Source of the DNA: RGIG4079 sp045531405 | GTDB taxonomy: Bacteria > Bacteroidota > Bacteroidia > Bacteroidales > Muribaculaceae | Length of the DNA: 64,000 nucleotides | Direction of reading: 5' to 3' | Assembly (NCBI GenBank): GCA_045531405.1 | Contig: JAZSDX010000028.1 | Coordinates: 1-64,000 of the forward strand | Part shown: one piece after another, positions 7,768 through 16,018 of the stretch | Position numbering within the stretch: position 1 is the first letter of the stretch | Layout of the letters: each line of letters opens with the position of its first letter | The notes under the pieces: generated by a model | Database searches by the model: none | The model's input: only the letters and a program-made list of their open reading frames with translations | What the model was told of the DNA's origin: nothing | Program-made: the position numbers and the translations under genes

Positions 7768-9075
7768 ATGAAACAGGATATGATTGTGATTCTTGATTTA
7801 GGTAGTCACGAAAATACAGTAGTTGCTCGTGCCATTCGTGCACTTGGTGTTTACAGCGAAATTTATCCCCATGACATTACGGCCGATGAGCTTAAGGCTT
7901 TGCCAAATGTTAAGGGGATTATTATTAATGGAGGTCCTAATAATGTGATTGACGGTGTTGCAATTGATGTTAACCCCGAAATTTACAATATTGGAATTCC
8001 TGTAATTGCTGCCGGACATGATAAAGCTTTGTGCGAAGTGAAACTTGCTCAATTTAACGATGACGTTGAAGTAATTAAGGATGCTGTTAAATCATTCGTA
8101 TTTGATGTTTGTAAGGCTGAAGCAAACTGGAATATGACCAATTTTGTGAATGACCAAGTAGAACTTGTTCGTCGTCAAGTTGGTAATCGCAAAGTATTGC
8201 TCGCTCTATCGGGAGGTGTTGATAGTTCGGTTGTTGCGGCTTTGTTATTGAAAGCGATTGGCGACAATCTCGTGTGTGTGCATGTTAATCATGGGTTGAT
8301 GCGTAAAGGAGAATCTGAAAATGTGGTTGAAGTATTCCGCAATCAGCTTTGTGCAAATCTTGTATATGTTGATGCTACCGATCGTTTCCTCGGTAAACTC
8401 GAAGGAGTAGAGGACCCTGAAGAAAAACGCAAAATCATCGGTGGTGAGTTTATTCGTGTGTTTGAAGAAGAAGCACGAAAACTTGAAGGCATCGACTTCC
8501 TTGGTCAAGGTACAATTTACCCTGATATCGTAGAAAGTGGAACAAAGACTGCTAAAATGGTGAAATCACATCATAATGTAGGTGGTCTTCCTGAAGATAT
8601 GCAATTTGAACTTGTAGAGCCGTTAAAACAACTCTTCAAAGATGAAGTGCGTGCCTGTGGTGTAGAACTTGGTTTGCCATACGAAATGGTGTATCGTCAA
8701 CCATTCCCCGGGCCCGGTCTTGGCGTTCGTTGTCTTGGTGCAATCACTCGCGACCGTCTTGAAGCAGTGCGTGAATCTGATGCAATTCTTCGTGAAGAAT
8801 TTGCAATCGCAGGTCTTGATAAAACAGTTTGGCAATACTTTACAGTAGTGCCAGATTTTAAATCAGTAGGCGTACGCAATAATGCTCGCTCTTATGATTG
8901 GCCGGTGATTATTCGTGCCGTAAACACTGTTGACGCAATGACAGCGACTATTGAAGAAATCGATTGGGCTGTATTGAAGAAAATCACTGATCGCATTCTC
9001 AAAGAGGTGCCATGTGTAAATCGTGTATGCTACGATATGTCGCCAAAACCATCGGCAACTATCGAGTGGGAATAA
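7768..9075 (+). CDS. guaA: GMP synthetase with eroded glutaminase domain
   Basis: The 435-residue protein keeps the ATP-pyrophosphatase half of GMP synthase (XMP to GMP): P-loop SGGVDSS at 148-154, SHHNVGGLPEDMQ, RQPFPGPGLGVR and the terminal TIEWE. GuaA is normally about 505-525 residues. Here the N-terminal class I amidotransferase domain is only about 120 residues. The nucleophile region GxCYG reads AAGHDK, with Gly83 at the Cys position, and the segment carrying the catalytic His-x-Glu is deleted in frame. It should therefore use free ammonia or a separate glutaminase. Amidation of XMP still looks possible. The sequence resembles Firmicutes-style GuaA more than the usual Bacteroides form. 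Good promoter and terminator. Confidence 0.9.
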   Translation: MKQDMIVILDLGSHENTVVARAIRALGVYSEIYPHDITADELKALPNVKGIIINGGPNNVIDGVAIDVNPEIYNIGIPVIAAGHDKALCEVKLAQFNDDVEVIKDAVKSFVFDVCKAEANWNMTNFVNDQVELVRRQVGNRKVLLALSGGVDSSVVAALLLKAIGDNLVCVHVNHGLMRKGESENVVEVFRNQLCANLVYVDATDRFLGKLEGVEDPEEKRKIIGGEFIRVFEEEARKLEGIDFLGQGTIYPDIVESGTKTAKMVKSHHNVGGLPEDMQFELVEPLKQLFKDEVRACGVELGLPYEMVYRQPFPGPGLGVRCLGAITRDRLEAVRESDAILREEFAIAGLDKTVWQYFTVVPDFKSVGVRNNARSYDWPVIIRAVNTVDAMTATIEEIDWAVLKKITDRILKEVPCVNRVCYDMSPKPSATIEWE

Positions 9076-9091
9076 TGAAATTTTTATAGTC

Positions 9092-9131
9092 AAAAATAAA
9101 ACGTCTCGAAAATTCGGGGCGTTTTATTTTT
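9092..9131 (+). terminator. guaA terminator
   Basis: An 18-base A-rich/GC arm (9092-9109) pairs with 9114-9131 (only G-U differences) around a 4-base loop and ends in a T run, 17 bases after the guaA stop. Confidence 0.85.
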
Positions 9132-9563
9132 GCAATTTAATAGTTTTATGAATGAATTAAAAATAATTTGATACCTTGTATGAAAAGATATGAGACTATC
9201 TCTTGAAATAAGAGAACTTCTAAAAATATTTTGAACTGCACCTCAAATGTTTGACAAATAAGAAAATTAAATAACGAGAACTCGATATAAGGGAAGCAAT
9301 ACTTATATAAAAAACAAAATAGAGTGTAATTTATTGTATATTATATCGTTTATGATACAATGAGTGCAAAAGCGTTCACGATTAGTAAACGATTAAAATA
9401 AATAAAAATATTATTCAAAAATATATGACAACAGTCTTTTTTCGAGATATTTGTTTTGTTAGTATTATGAGATATATTTAAGAAGAATTGTGTAACTTTG
9501 TGAAAAGTAAGGTGAAATAAAGAAATATTTTTTCAAAATTCTTATAAATAAATTTATTTGACT
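9132..9563 (+). other. AT-rich intergenic region upstream of lemA
   Basis: No coding frame with recognisable protein content is seen. The only interpretable element is TAACTTTG at 9493-9500, a -7 box for the lemA pair giving a leader of about 55 bases. A small CTCTT/AAGAG hairpin near 9195-9210 is not obviously functional. Confidence 0.5.
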
Positions 9564-10100
9564 ATGACATTAACAGGTATTCTCATCATTGCAATTGTTG
9601 TAGTTGCGATAGTTTTAATCGCAATGTATTTTTCTTATAACAATAAGGAAATTGCTCTTCGCAAGGAAGCCGAAGCACAACGAGGAAAAATAGAGAGCGT
9701 TCACGACAAAATGTGGAAGGTAATCAAACAAAAAGCGAACGTTACTGAACAATATCGCGATATGTTTGAAAAGGTTTATCCCGATATCATTGCCGGTCGT
9801 TATTCTGGAGAAGGTGCAATGGCAATGAAATGGATTCAAGAGGCTAATCCCGAGATAGATGCTTCACTTTATAAAGATGTGATGCAAGCAATCGAAATTC
9901 AACGTGAGCATTTTCATTCGGCTCAAACTCGTATGCTCGATGTTATTCGTGAGCGTGCTACATTGATTGAGTCATATCCATCAAGATGGTTTATTTCTAA
10001 CAAATCAGAAATTGAATATGAGGTAGTATCGTCAACTCGCTCAAAGACTGTTATGGATACAGGCCTCGATGACGAAATTGAAATATTCGAAAAGAGATAA
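9564..10100 (+). CDS. lemA: LemA family membrane protein
   Basis: The 178-residue protein has one N-terminal membrane helix (LTGILIIAIVVVAIVLIAMY) and a long helical LemA domain with EIALRKEAEAQRGKIESVHD and a final YPSRWFISNKSEIEYE segment. LemA proteins are membrane-anchored helical bundles with an extracytoplasmic N-terminus in other bacteria; the biochemical role is unclear. I choose ATG at 9564 over the TTG at 9558 because ATG is two codons away and places the hydrophobic segment at the very start. The next gene begins 18 bases after the stop and is likely co-transcribed. Confidence 0.9.
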   Translation: MTLTGILIIAIVVVAIVLIAMYFSYNNKEIALRKEAEAQRGKIESVHDKMWKVIKQKANVTEQYRDMFEKVYPDIIAGRYSGEGAMAMKWIQEANPEIDASLYKDVMQAIEIQREHFHSAQTRMLDVIRERATLIESYPSRWFISNKSEIEYEVVSSTRSKTVMDTGLDDEIEIFEKR

Positions 10101-10118
10101 AGTGAGTTGTATATATAG

Positions 10119-11408
10119 ATGACAACATTTTTATATATACTTCCATTGTTGTCGTGCATAGTGCTGTTCATGATAACCGGTAGTTATTATGAATGGCATG
10201 TTTATGCGTCGGTTGTGGGAGGCTCAATGGCTTTTACCGGACTCATTCATTGGCTCATGTATAGACATCGCACTCGTACCAAAGAGTATCTTGGCAGTTT
10301 TATCTACACAATACGTCATGATGATGCGTGGGTTGAGCGACAAGAATATACCGAGCGAGTGAGCGATGGCAAAGGTGGATATAAAGCGGTGAGACGTGTA
10401 CGTTATATACATCACCCCGATGAGTATCAATATTATACCAGCATTGGTTCTTCATATTATTTTAATAGAAACGACTATGACAAAATACGCCATTTATGGG
10501 GTACTCCATGCCATAATGAGCAAATATGCGGTTCGCATATCAGAGGGGGTGTGCGTTACTATCAAACCTATGAGTATGATGATTTGTTAAGCGAATTGCC
10601 AACGTCCAATCCATTTGAAAATGGGATAGTGCATCGAACTATGATTCCCATTACCGAGGAACATAGTTATGTCAATAAGATAAAAAATTCTAATTCGATA
10701 TTTCGTTTTGAGGATATATCTCGCAAAAAAGCAACCGAAATGGGATTGTGGGATTACCCCGACGATTATGGATATGATATGTCGCCAATATTAGGTCTTG
10801 ATGTTGATGCTGCAATTGATGAGCAATTTAGATTGTTTAATGCATATTATGGTGCGATAAAACAAATTCGGCTGTTTGTTCTATTTTTTGATTCGGCAAC
10901 GCAGGGTGTTGATATTGCCGAGAAGCAACGTGCATATTGGAAAGGCGGAAATAAAAACGAGTTTGTTATATGTATTGGCATACGTAAAGGCAACGTCGAG
11001 TGGTGTCATGCATTTAGTTGGATGGACGAACCAGTGTTAAGTGTGAAAATAGAGGATTATTTCCATTCAAATCCGACTCTTGATATGGAAAAAATGCTTG
11101 AATGGTTGCGAGAACATTTAGATGAATGGAAACGCAAGGAATTCTCCGATTTTAAGTATATCAAAGTTGAACTTAACACCTTGCAATATTGGTCGCTATT
11201 TGTGCTAACAATAGCTGCAAATGCTACTGCCGTGTATTTCTTGGTAGATGAAACACATAAGTCGGCAAGTTACGACAATGAATATGATAACAATAGCGGT
11301 TATTATTTGAATAATTATGAAAACTATAATTTGATTGACACATCGAGTAGTTATCCCGATACAGCGTGCTTTTCGAATTATGAAGTTGATACTACTTTTA
11401 ATAACTAG
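10119..11408 (+). CDS. Unknown membrane protein paired with LemA
   Basis: A 429-residue protein I do not recognise. It has two N-terminal membrane helices (about 3-22 and 28-47), a large soluble region of about 300 residues with KEYLGSFIYTIRHDDAW and several Trp/Tyr-rich strands, and a third hydrophobic segment (about 356-376). A polar Tyr/Asn-rich tail follows (380-429, YDNEYDNNSGYYL). No catalytic motif is visible. In many genomes LemA is followed by TPM-domain or E3-ligase-like membrane proteins; this one may fill the same slot, but that is inference from position only. Confidence 0.75.
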   Translation: MTTFLYILPLLSCIVLFMITGSYYEWHVYASVVGGSMAFTGLIHWLMYRHRTRTKEYLGSFIYTIRHDDAWVERQEYTERVSDGKGGYKAVRRVRYIHHPDEYQYYTSIGSSYYFNRNDYDKIRHLWGTPCHNEQICGSHIRGGVRYYQTYEYDDLLSELPTSNPFENGIVHRTMIPITEEHSYVNKIKNSNSIFRFEDISRKKATEMGLWDYPDDYGYDMSPILGLDVDAAIDEQFRLFNAYYGAIKQIRLFVLFFDSATQGVDIAEKQRAYWKGGNKNEFVICIGIRKGNVEWCHAFSWMDEPVLSVKIEDYFHSNPTLDMEKMLEWLREHLDEWKRKEFSDFKYIKVELNTLQYWSLFVLTIAANATAVYFLVDETHKSASYDNEYDNNSGYYLNNYENYNLIDTSSSYPDTACFSNYEVDTTFNN

Positions 11409-11421
11409 TATAGTTAAAGCA

Positions 11422-11448
11422 AAACACCTCGGGATTTCCGAGGTGTTT
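11422..11448. terminator. Terminator between convergent LemA-partner and lipoprotein genes
   Basis: An 11-bp perfect stem (11422-11432 with 11438-11448), with A and T runs at the arms so it can serve both strands. Confidence 0.85.
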
Positions 11449-11470
11449 CTTATTTATAAACAAGTATAGT

Positions 11471-12007
11471 TTAATTAGATTCTAGTACATTATAAGTAAC
11501 TGTTTCAGTTTTGCCTTTTGTTTTATCGGCATGTGTGAAATTGAATTTTTGTGATTCTACAACAACTTGGTCTTTTTCTGTCGTTCCATCTTCATATTCC
11601 CATTCAACATCTACTGTAATTGTGTTTTTTGTAAAGTTCCATATTTTTCCTTTATAAGGTGTGCCGGTGAATATAACAGCACAATTATAGGTGTTTAAGC
11701 CTTGAGCCGGAGTGAGTTTGTGTAGTACATTTTTTGCTTCTTCCGGATTTGAGAGGGTAATCACACCGGGGAATTCTACTTGTCCGTGCATTTTGCCACG
11801 TTTGGTTTCAATGGTTATGGGTTTATTTGTCTCACCTTTTACAATCTCTTTAACCATTGGCGCTGAAGTGGGTGCATCTTTTACTGTAGAATTCAAATCG
11901 GGAGCTGTATTGGCAGGTGTTGCACCTGATGTTTTATTGTCGTTGTCACAAGATGAGAAGCAAAAAAACGTTGCTCCGATAATAAGTGAATATAATACTT
12001 TTTTCAT
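11471..12007 (-). CDS. Hypothetical lipoprotein
   Basis: The 178-residue product has a lipoprotein signal (KVLYSLIIGATFFCFSSC, Cys20, followed by DNDN), a Thr/Ala/Pro-rich spacer to about residue 52, and a compact beta-rich domain with GQVEFPGVITLSN and TITVDVEWEYEDGTTEK. The acidic residues after the Cys suggest export to the cell surface. No known family was recognised. It has its own TAACTTTG -7 box (complement of 12037-12044), divergent from the nuclease gene. Confidence 0.75.
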   Translation of the reverse strand: MKKVLYSLIIGATFFCFSSCDNDNKTSGATPANTAPDLNSTVKDAPTSAPMVKEIVKGETNKPITIETKRGKMHGQVEFPGVITLSNPEEAKNVLHKLTPAQGLNTYNCAVIFTGTPYKGKIWNFTKNTITVDVEWEYEDGTTEKDQVVVESQKFNFTHADKTKGKTETVTYNVLESN

Positions 12008-12036
12008 TGTCTAATTTTTTAATTGATTTACTGCAA

Positions 12037-12055
12037 CAAAGTTAATTATTTGTTG
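12037..12055. promoter_or_regulatory. Divergent promoter elements, lipoprotein and nuclease
   Basis: CAAAGTTA at 12037-12044 is TAACTTTG on the minus strand for the lipoprotein. TTTGTTG at 12049-12055 may be the -33 of the plus-strand nuclease promoter, whose -7 is TAAATTTG at 12077-12084. Confidence 0.5.
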
Positions 12056-12076
12056 CCAAAAATCAACCATTTTCAT

Positions 12077-12084
12077 TAAATTTG
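12077..12084 (+). promoter_or_regulatory. -7 box next to nuclease start
   Basis: TAAATTTG ends 5 bases before the ATG at 12090, implying a leaderless or nearly leaderless transcript. It also argues against the GTG at 12084 as a start, since that codon overlaps the box. Confidence 0.55.
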
Positions 12085-12089
12085 TGTCT

Positions 12090-13115
12090 ATGAAAAGGTT
12101 TTTTATTTCGTTGGCAATTATTATGCTATTGCAGGTGGTTGCGATGGCTCAGAATCAATTCGCCGGAAAATGTGGGGGAGAACTGAAGCTGTATCTTCAT
12201 GATAATTATGCTCCAACTGCCTACGTAACATCTACGCTTGGCGTAGGTGGTGCGTGGAACATATTTACTCAGTGTGATATAAATGCCGATGGTTCGGTGC
12301 TTGATCGCTATTCGACAAATAAATATTATTTCCCTCAAGATAAAACTACAGCACCACAAGGAATGACGTTAGATTGTGTGGTAAATCATTCATGGTGGGG
12401 AACACGCATAACCGAGGCAATAAAAAATGATTTATATAATATGTTGCCATGTAATGATGTCGTGCCAAGTAATAAAAGAGATTATATGCCCGGAGTGCCG
12501 ACTGAAGTTAAATATGATAATGGAGTGTGGTCGATGGGCATTGTATATATTGAAGAAATTCCTGTTAATGTCTATGTGCCACCAACAGGATATGAAGGCG
12601 ATTTTGCCCGAATAATCATGTATATGGCAACAATCTATCCGGCTGAGCGTTGGAGTGGGCAAGGTGTGACTTTCTTTGCAGATTGTTCTTATCCAACTCT
12701 TAATGGATATTCAAAGAACTTACTACTACAATGGCATGAATCAGATCCTGTTAGTGATGTGGAAAGGCTTCGAAACGAGGTTATATCAACGGTGCAAGGT
12801 AATCGTAATCCGTTTGTAGATTATCCTCAGTTGGTTGAATATATATGGGGCGAAAAGTCGTCGGAGCCATATCAACCAGAACAAGATGATTCGGGTAAAA
12901 CGAAAATACCCTTACGAGCAACATATTCTCTATCAGCTGATTCACGAGTAGATTTATATTCACCATATATTCCTGATGATGTAACATGGAGTGTGAATGG
13001 GATTGAGGTTGCAGAAAAATCAATAGAAACAAAATCGCTTGGAGTGGGTGACCATGAATTACGTTTTGAATCGGATTTGATTAAAGGAAAACTTAAAATC
13101 AAAATTGTGGAATGA
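12090..13115 (+). CDS. Secreted EndA/NucM-type endonuclease I
   Basis: The 341-residue protein has a signal peptide (KRFFISLAIIMLLQVVAMAQ) and an Endonuclease_1 domain: HSWWGT, NDLYNMLP, SNKRDYMPG and the family hallmark WHESDPVSDVERLRNEV followed by QGNRNPFVDYP and IWG (about 217-256). The catalytic His region reads NHSWWG, where most relatives have EHxxPKSWWG. The C-terminal 80 residues form a beta-rich Ig-like domain. Such nucleases degrade extracellular DNA. ATG 12090 was preferred to GTG 12084. Its stop overlaps the next ATG (ATGA). Confidence 0.85.
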   Translation: MKRFFISLAIIMLLQVVAMAQNQFAGKCGGELKLYLHDNYAPTAYVTSTLGVGGAWNIFTQCDINADGSVLDRYSTNKYYFPQDKTTAPQGMTLDCVVNHSWWGTRITEAIKNDLYNMLPCNDVVPSNKRDYMPGVPTEVKYDNGVWSMGIVYIEEIPVNVYVPPTGYEGDFARIIMYMATIYPAERWSGQGVTFFADCSYPTLNGYSKNLLLQWHESDPVSDVERLRNEVISTVQGNRNPFVDYPQLVEYIWGEKSSEPYQPEQDDSGKTKIPLRATYSLSADSRVDLYSPYIPDDVTWSVNGIEVAEKSIETKSLGVGDHELRFESDLIKGKLKIKIVE

Positions 13116-13789
13116 TGCAAGGACTGAAAAATATAGGAGTTTTTTTTATTTGTGTAATGTTATTGTCGGTCTTTATCGCATGTAGTAGTGACGATGAACC
13201 TGAAGAACGATTACGCCCATCATTAAGTACTTCAACATTAAGTCTTAAGGTTGGCGAGAAGGCTGTATTGCATGTTTCAAATGTTGAAAAAATATCATCA
13301 GCCACAACCGATGCTCCAAATATAATATCTCTAAAGGTTGAAGACTCAGATATAGAGGTTACGGCATTAAAAGAGGGGGACGCAACGATACATGTTAATG
13401 TTGATGGTGCGAGATTGAATTGCAAAGTGACGGTTGTCGCATCGTCAACTCCTATATGTGATTTTAGTGGCGAATTGCAGGACGAACGTAGCCGATATGT
13501 GTCACCATTGTTGTCAATGTATTATGATACTCCAGGTACAATTTTCTTGGTGGAGAAGAATGGAACGATAGATGTGCGAAGCCTTATTACCGGCGACTAT
13601 ATCACATTCACTCCGGGGATGGAAAAATTGGAGGAAGGAAACCTTGAAAATGCATCACTACAGGTAAACGGAAATAATATTATGCTTAAAAGTGTGATAC
13701 TTTACCGCCTCACGTTAGATGGTTCAATGTGGTATCACTTGGTAGATGAATATGGGAATAATATTGTGTTGGTAGTGACGGACTTATGA
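13112..13789 (+). CDS. Surface lipoprotein with Ig-like (Big_2-type) domain
   Basis: The 225-residue product has a lipobox (SVFIAC) followed by SSDDEPEE, the acidic surface-export type. Residues about 36-110 look like a bacterial Ig-like Big_2 domain (LSLKVGEKAVLHV, and DATIHVNVDGARLNCKVTVV near the end). The last 100 residues are beta-rich and unrecognised. It is translationally coupled to the nuclease gene by a four-base overlap, so the two proteins probably act in the same place, perhaps to hold the nuclease or its products at the surface. Confidence 0.8.
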   Translation: MMQGLKNIGVFFICVMLLSVFIACSSDDEPEERLRPSLSTSTLSLKVGEKAVLHVSNVEKISSATTDAPNIISLKVEDSDIEVTALKEGDATIHVNVDGARLNCKVTVVASSTPICDFSGELQDERSRYVSPLLSMYYDTPGTIFLVEKNGTIDVRSLITGDYITFTPGMEKLEEGNLENASLQVNGNNIMLKSVILYRLTLDGSMWYHLVDEYGNNIVLVVTDL

Positions 13790-13866
13790 TATAGGTCGTG
13801 TTTATAGCTGAAAAATACTTTTTTTGAAATTTTCTATAAATAGTATAGTATTCAATTTTTTTTTAA

Positions 13867-13874
13867 TACCTTTG
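13867..13874 (+). promoter_or_regulatory. -7 box of the thi operon
   Basis: TACCTTTG matches TAnnTTTG and would start transcription near 13881, exactly at the 5' edge of the TPP aptamer. Confidence 0.6.
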
Positions 13875-13880
13875 TCGTCG

Positions 13881-13980
13881 AACTCGAATGGTGGTGCCCG
13901 GTAATGTTTTTAAGTATCCGTGGCTGAGATTATACACATTGCACCAGTACAGATAATGCTGACGCTGGAAGTTTGGAGTC
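13881..13980 (+). ncRNA. TPP (THI-box) riboswitch aptamer
   Basis: The conserved THI-box blocks are present in order: GGTGCCC (13893-13899), GGCTGAGA (13922-13929), and ATAATGCTGACGCTGGAA (13953-13970). The P3 stem can form from CGGTA (13899-13903) and TATCCG (13915-13920). The aptamer binds thiamine pyrophosphate and shuts down the downstream thiamine genes. The position directly upstream of thiD'-thiC-thi4-thiE agrees. Confidence 0.93.
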
Positions 13981-13988
13981 CCTCTTTA

Positions 13989-14043
13989 GGTACATATTAC
14001 CGTACCACTATTTTGAGAATCGTAGAACAAAAATAGTGGTATG
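13989..14043 (+). promoter_or_regulatory. Riboswitch expression platform burying the thiD' start codon
   Basis: CGTACCACTATTTT (14001-14014) pairs with AAAATAGTGGTATG (14030-14043), a 14-pair stem with one G-U that includes the whole ATG. Two rival pairings exist: GGTAC (13989-13993) with GTACC (14002-14006), and CGGTAAT of aptamer P3 (13899-13905) with ATTACCG (13996-14002). A TPP-dependent choice between the aptamer plus start-masking hairpin and the rival helix is therefore likely, giving translational control. No T run follows, so this is not a standard terminator. Confidence 0.75.
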
Positions 14044-14382
14044 AATCCTCAAAAAACTTATCCAATTGTTTTATTTATCGCTGGTTCTGATTCTTCGGGT
14101 GGAGCCGGGATACAAGCCGATCTTAAAATGTTTTCGGCTCTTGGCGTTTATGGTGCTACTGCCATAACAGCTATTACCACACAAAACACTCAAGGTGTAA
14201 TTTCGCAATTTAATCTAAATCCACAAATGGTTTATGAACAGATAGTTGCTGTTGTTGACGATTTGCACCCATCAGTCGTAGTAGATGCTCTAAGTAAATA
14301 TTCATTGAAGATTATTCTTGATCCGGTTATGGTGTCAAGCAGACCTTGTGCTGTAATAGAGGCAAAACATTATGTTTCTTGA
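14041..14382 (+). pseudogene. thiD: thiD remnant with in-frame internal deletions
   Basis: The 113-residue frame begins as a normal HMP/HMP-P kinase (FIAGSDSSGGAGIQADLK, TAITTQNTQGV), but functional ThiD is about 265 residues. After DDLHPSVV the KIGML block is missing. The frame resumes at VDALSKY and LDPVMVSS, then jumps to EAKHYVS, which resembles the C-terminal AKxYV segment. The ITPN/ATP-binding region is absent, so kinase activity is not expected. The reading frame is nonetheless open, begins inside the riboswitch hairpin and ends 25 bases before thiC. It may persist as a translated leader that passes riboswitch control to thiC. Another thiD must exist elsewhere if the pathway works. Confidence 0.85.
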
Positions 14383-14407
14383 GTAATAATTTAATTAGAT
14401 AAATAAT

Positions 14408-16003
14408 ATGAAATCAGATTTGAAAATTTCATATCCCGGCTCAAAAAGGGTCTATGAGCATGGCATTATACATCCAAGCGTTAGAGTGGGAATGCGTATG
14501 GTTACGCAAACACCCACAGTTGAAATAAAAGATGGCAAGCGAATAGAAACACCTAATCAACCTATTTATATATACGACACGTCGGGACCTTATGGTGATA
14601 ATAGTGTTGATATAAATCTTGAAAAAGGTTTGCCTCATTTGCGTGAACCATGGATAAAAGAGCGTAATGCAAAAGATGAGAATAATGTGAGCCAGATGTA
14701 TTATGCTAAAAAGGGAATTATAACACCCGAAATGGAATATGTGGTTATACGTGAAAATATGAATTGTCATAATCTTGGCATCGAGACTCATATTACCCCC
14801 GAATTTGTGTGCAAGGAAATAGCAGAAGGTAGAGCTGTGATTCCGGCAAATATTAATCACCCAGAAGCTGAACCAATGATTATAGGTAGAAATTTCTTGA
14901 CAAAAATTAATGCCAATATAGGAAATTCAGCAACAACTTCAAGCATAGAAGAAGAGGTAGAGAAAGCAATATGGAGTTGTAAATGGGGTGCTGATACTAT
15001 TATGGATTTATCTACCGGACCAAATATTCATGAAACACGAGAGTGGATTTTGCGAAATAGTCCTGTCCCCATAGGAACAGTCCCAATTTATCAAGCTTTG
15101 GAGAAAGTGAACGGTAGGGCAGAGGAACTAACGTGGGAGATTTATCGTGATGTGCTAATCGAACAATGTGAGCAAGGCGTAGATTATTTTACAATACATT
15201 GTGGAATACGTTTAAGAAATGTTATGCTCGCAGCTGATCGTCTTACGGGAATTGTAAGTCGAGGAGGAAGTATCATTTCTAAATGGTGTCAAACTCATCA
15301 AAGAGAGAATTTTCTATATGAACACTTTGATGATATTTGTGATATCGTCGCTCGATATGATGTGGCACTTTCACTTGGTGATGGGTTGAGGCCGGGAAGT
15401 ATATATGATGCCAACGATAAAGCTCAGTTTGCCGAGTTGGATACAATGGGGGAGCTTGTCGAAAGGGCTTGGGCAAAAAACGTTCAGGTATTTATCGAAG
15501 GTCCCGGGCATGTTCCTATGCACAAAATTAAAGAGAATATGGATCGACAAATAGAAAAGTGTCATAATGCTCCATTTTACACCTTAGGTCCATTGGTTAC
15601 CGACATTGCTCCGGGTTATGATCATATAACTTCTGCAATCGGAGCAGCACAAATAGGTTGGTATGGCACAGCTATGCTTTGCTATGTTACTCCTAAAGAG
15701 CATCTTGCTCTTCCCAATAAAGATGATGTGAGAGCGGGTGTAGTTGCATTTAAGTTAGCGGCACATGCAGCTGATATAGCAAAACAACATCCAGGGGCAA
15801 TAGTGCGAGATAATGCGTTGAGTAAGGCTCGTTATGAATTCCGTTGGAAAGACCAATTTAACCTTAGTTTAGACTCTGAAAAAGCTTTGGAGTATTATAA
15901 ATCGTCAAATCATGTTGGTGGTAAATATTGTACAATGTGTGGACCTAACTTTTGTGCGATGAAGATAAGTCATACTCTTTGTGATGAAGATATACATAAA
16001 TAA
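14408..16003 (+). CDS. thiC: Phosphomethylpyrimidine synthase ThiC
   Basis: The 531-residue radical SAM enzyme converts aminoimidazole ribotide to HMP phosphate, the pyrimidine half of thiamine. The C-terminal 4Fe-4S motif CTMCGPNFC is at 508-516 (Cys508, 511, 516; CX2CX4C). SVRVGMRMV, YDTSGPYGD and FIEGPGHVPMHKI are also conserved. The protein is shorter than the 600 plus residue proteobacterial form but fits the compact class. It lies 25 bases after the thiD remnant in the riboswitch operon. Confidence 0.97.
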   Translation: MKSDLKISYPGSKRVYEHGIIHPSVRVGMRMVTQTPTVEIKDGKRIETPNQPIYIYDTSGPYGDNSVDINLEKGLPHLREPWIKERNAKDENNVSQMYYAKKGIITPEMEYVVIRENMNCHNLGIETHITPEFVCKEIAEGRAVIPANINHPEAEPMIIGRNFLTKINANIGNSATTSSIEEEVEKAIWSCKWGADTIMDLSTGPNIHETREWILRNSPVPIGTVPIYQALEKVNGRAEELTWEIYRDVLIEQCEQGVDYFTIHCGIRLRNVMLAADRLTGIVSRGGSIISKWCQTHQRENFLYEHFDDICDIVARYDVALSLGDGLRPGSIYDANDKAQFAELDTMGELVERAWAKNVQVFIEGPGHVPMHKIKENMDRQIEKCHNAPFYTLGPLVTDIAPGYDHITSAIGAAQIGWYGTAMLCYVTPKEHLALPNKDDVRAGVVAFKLAAHAADIAKQHPGAIVRDNALSKARYEFRWKDQFNLSLDSEKALEYYKSSNHVGGKYCTMCGPNFCAMKISHTLCDEDIHK

Positions 16004-16018
16004 TAACATAGTAAAATT

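Noticed and set aside
13989..14040. Leader hairpins read as a rho-independent terminator
   Set aside because: No T run follows the strong hairpin; the start codon itself is in the stem, which points to translational control.
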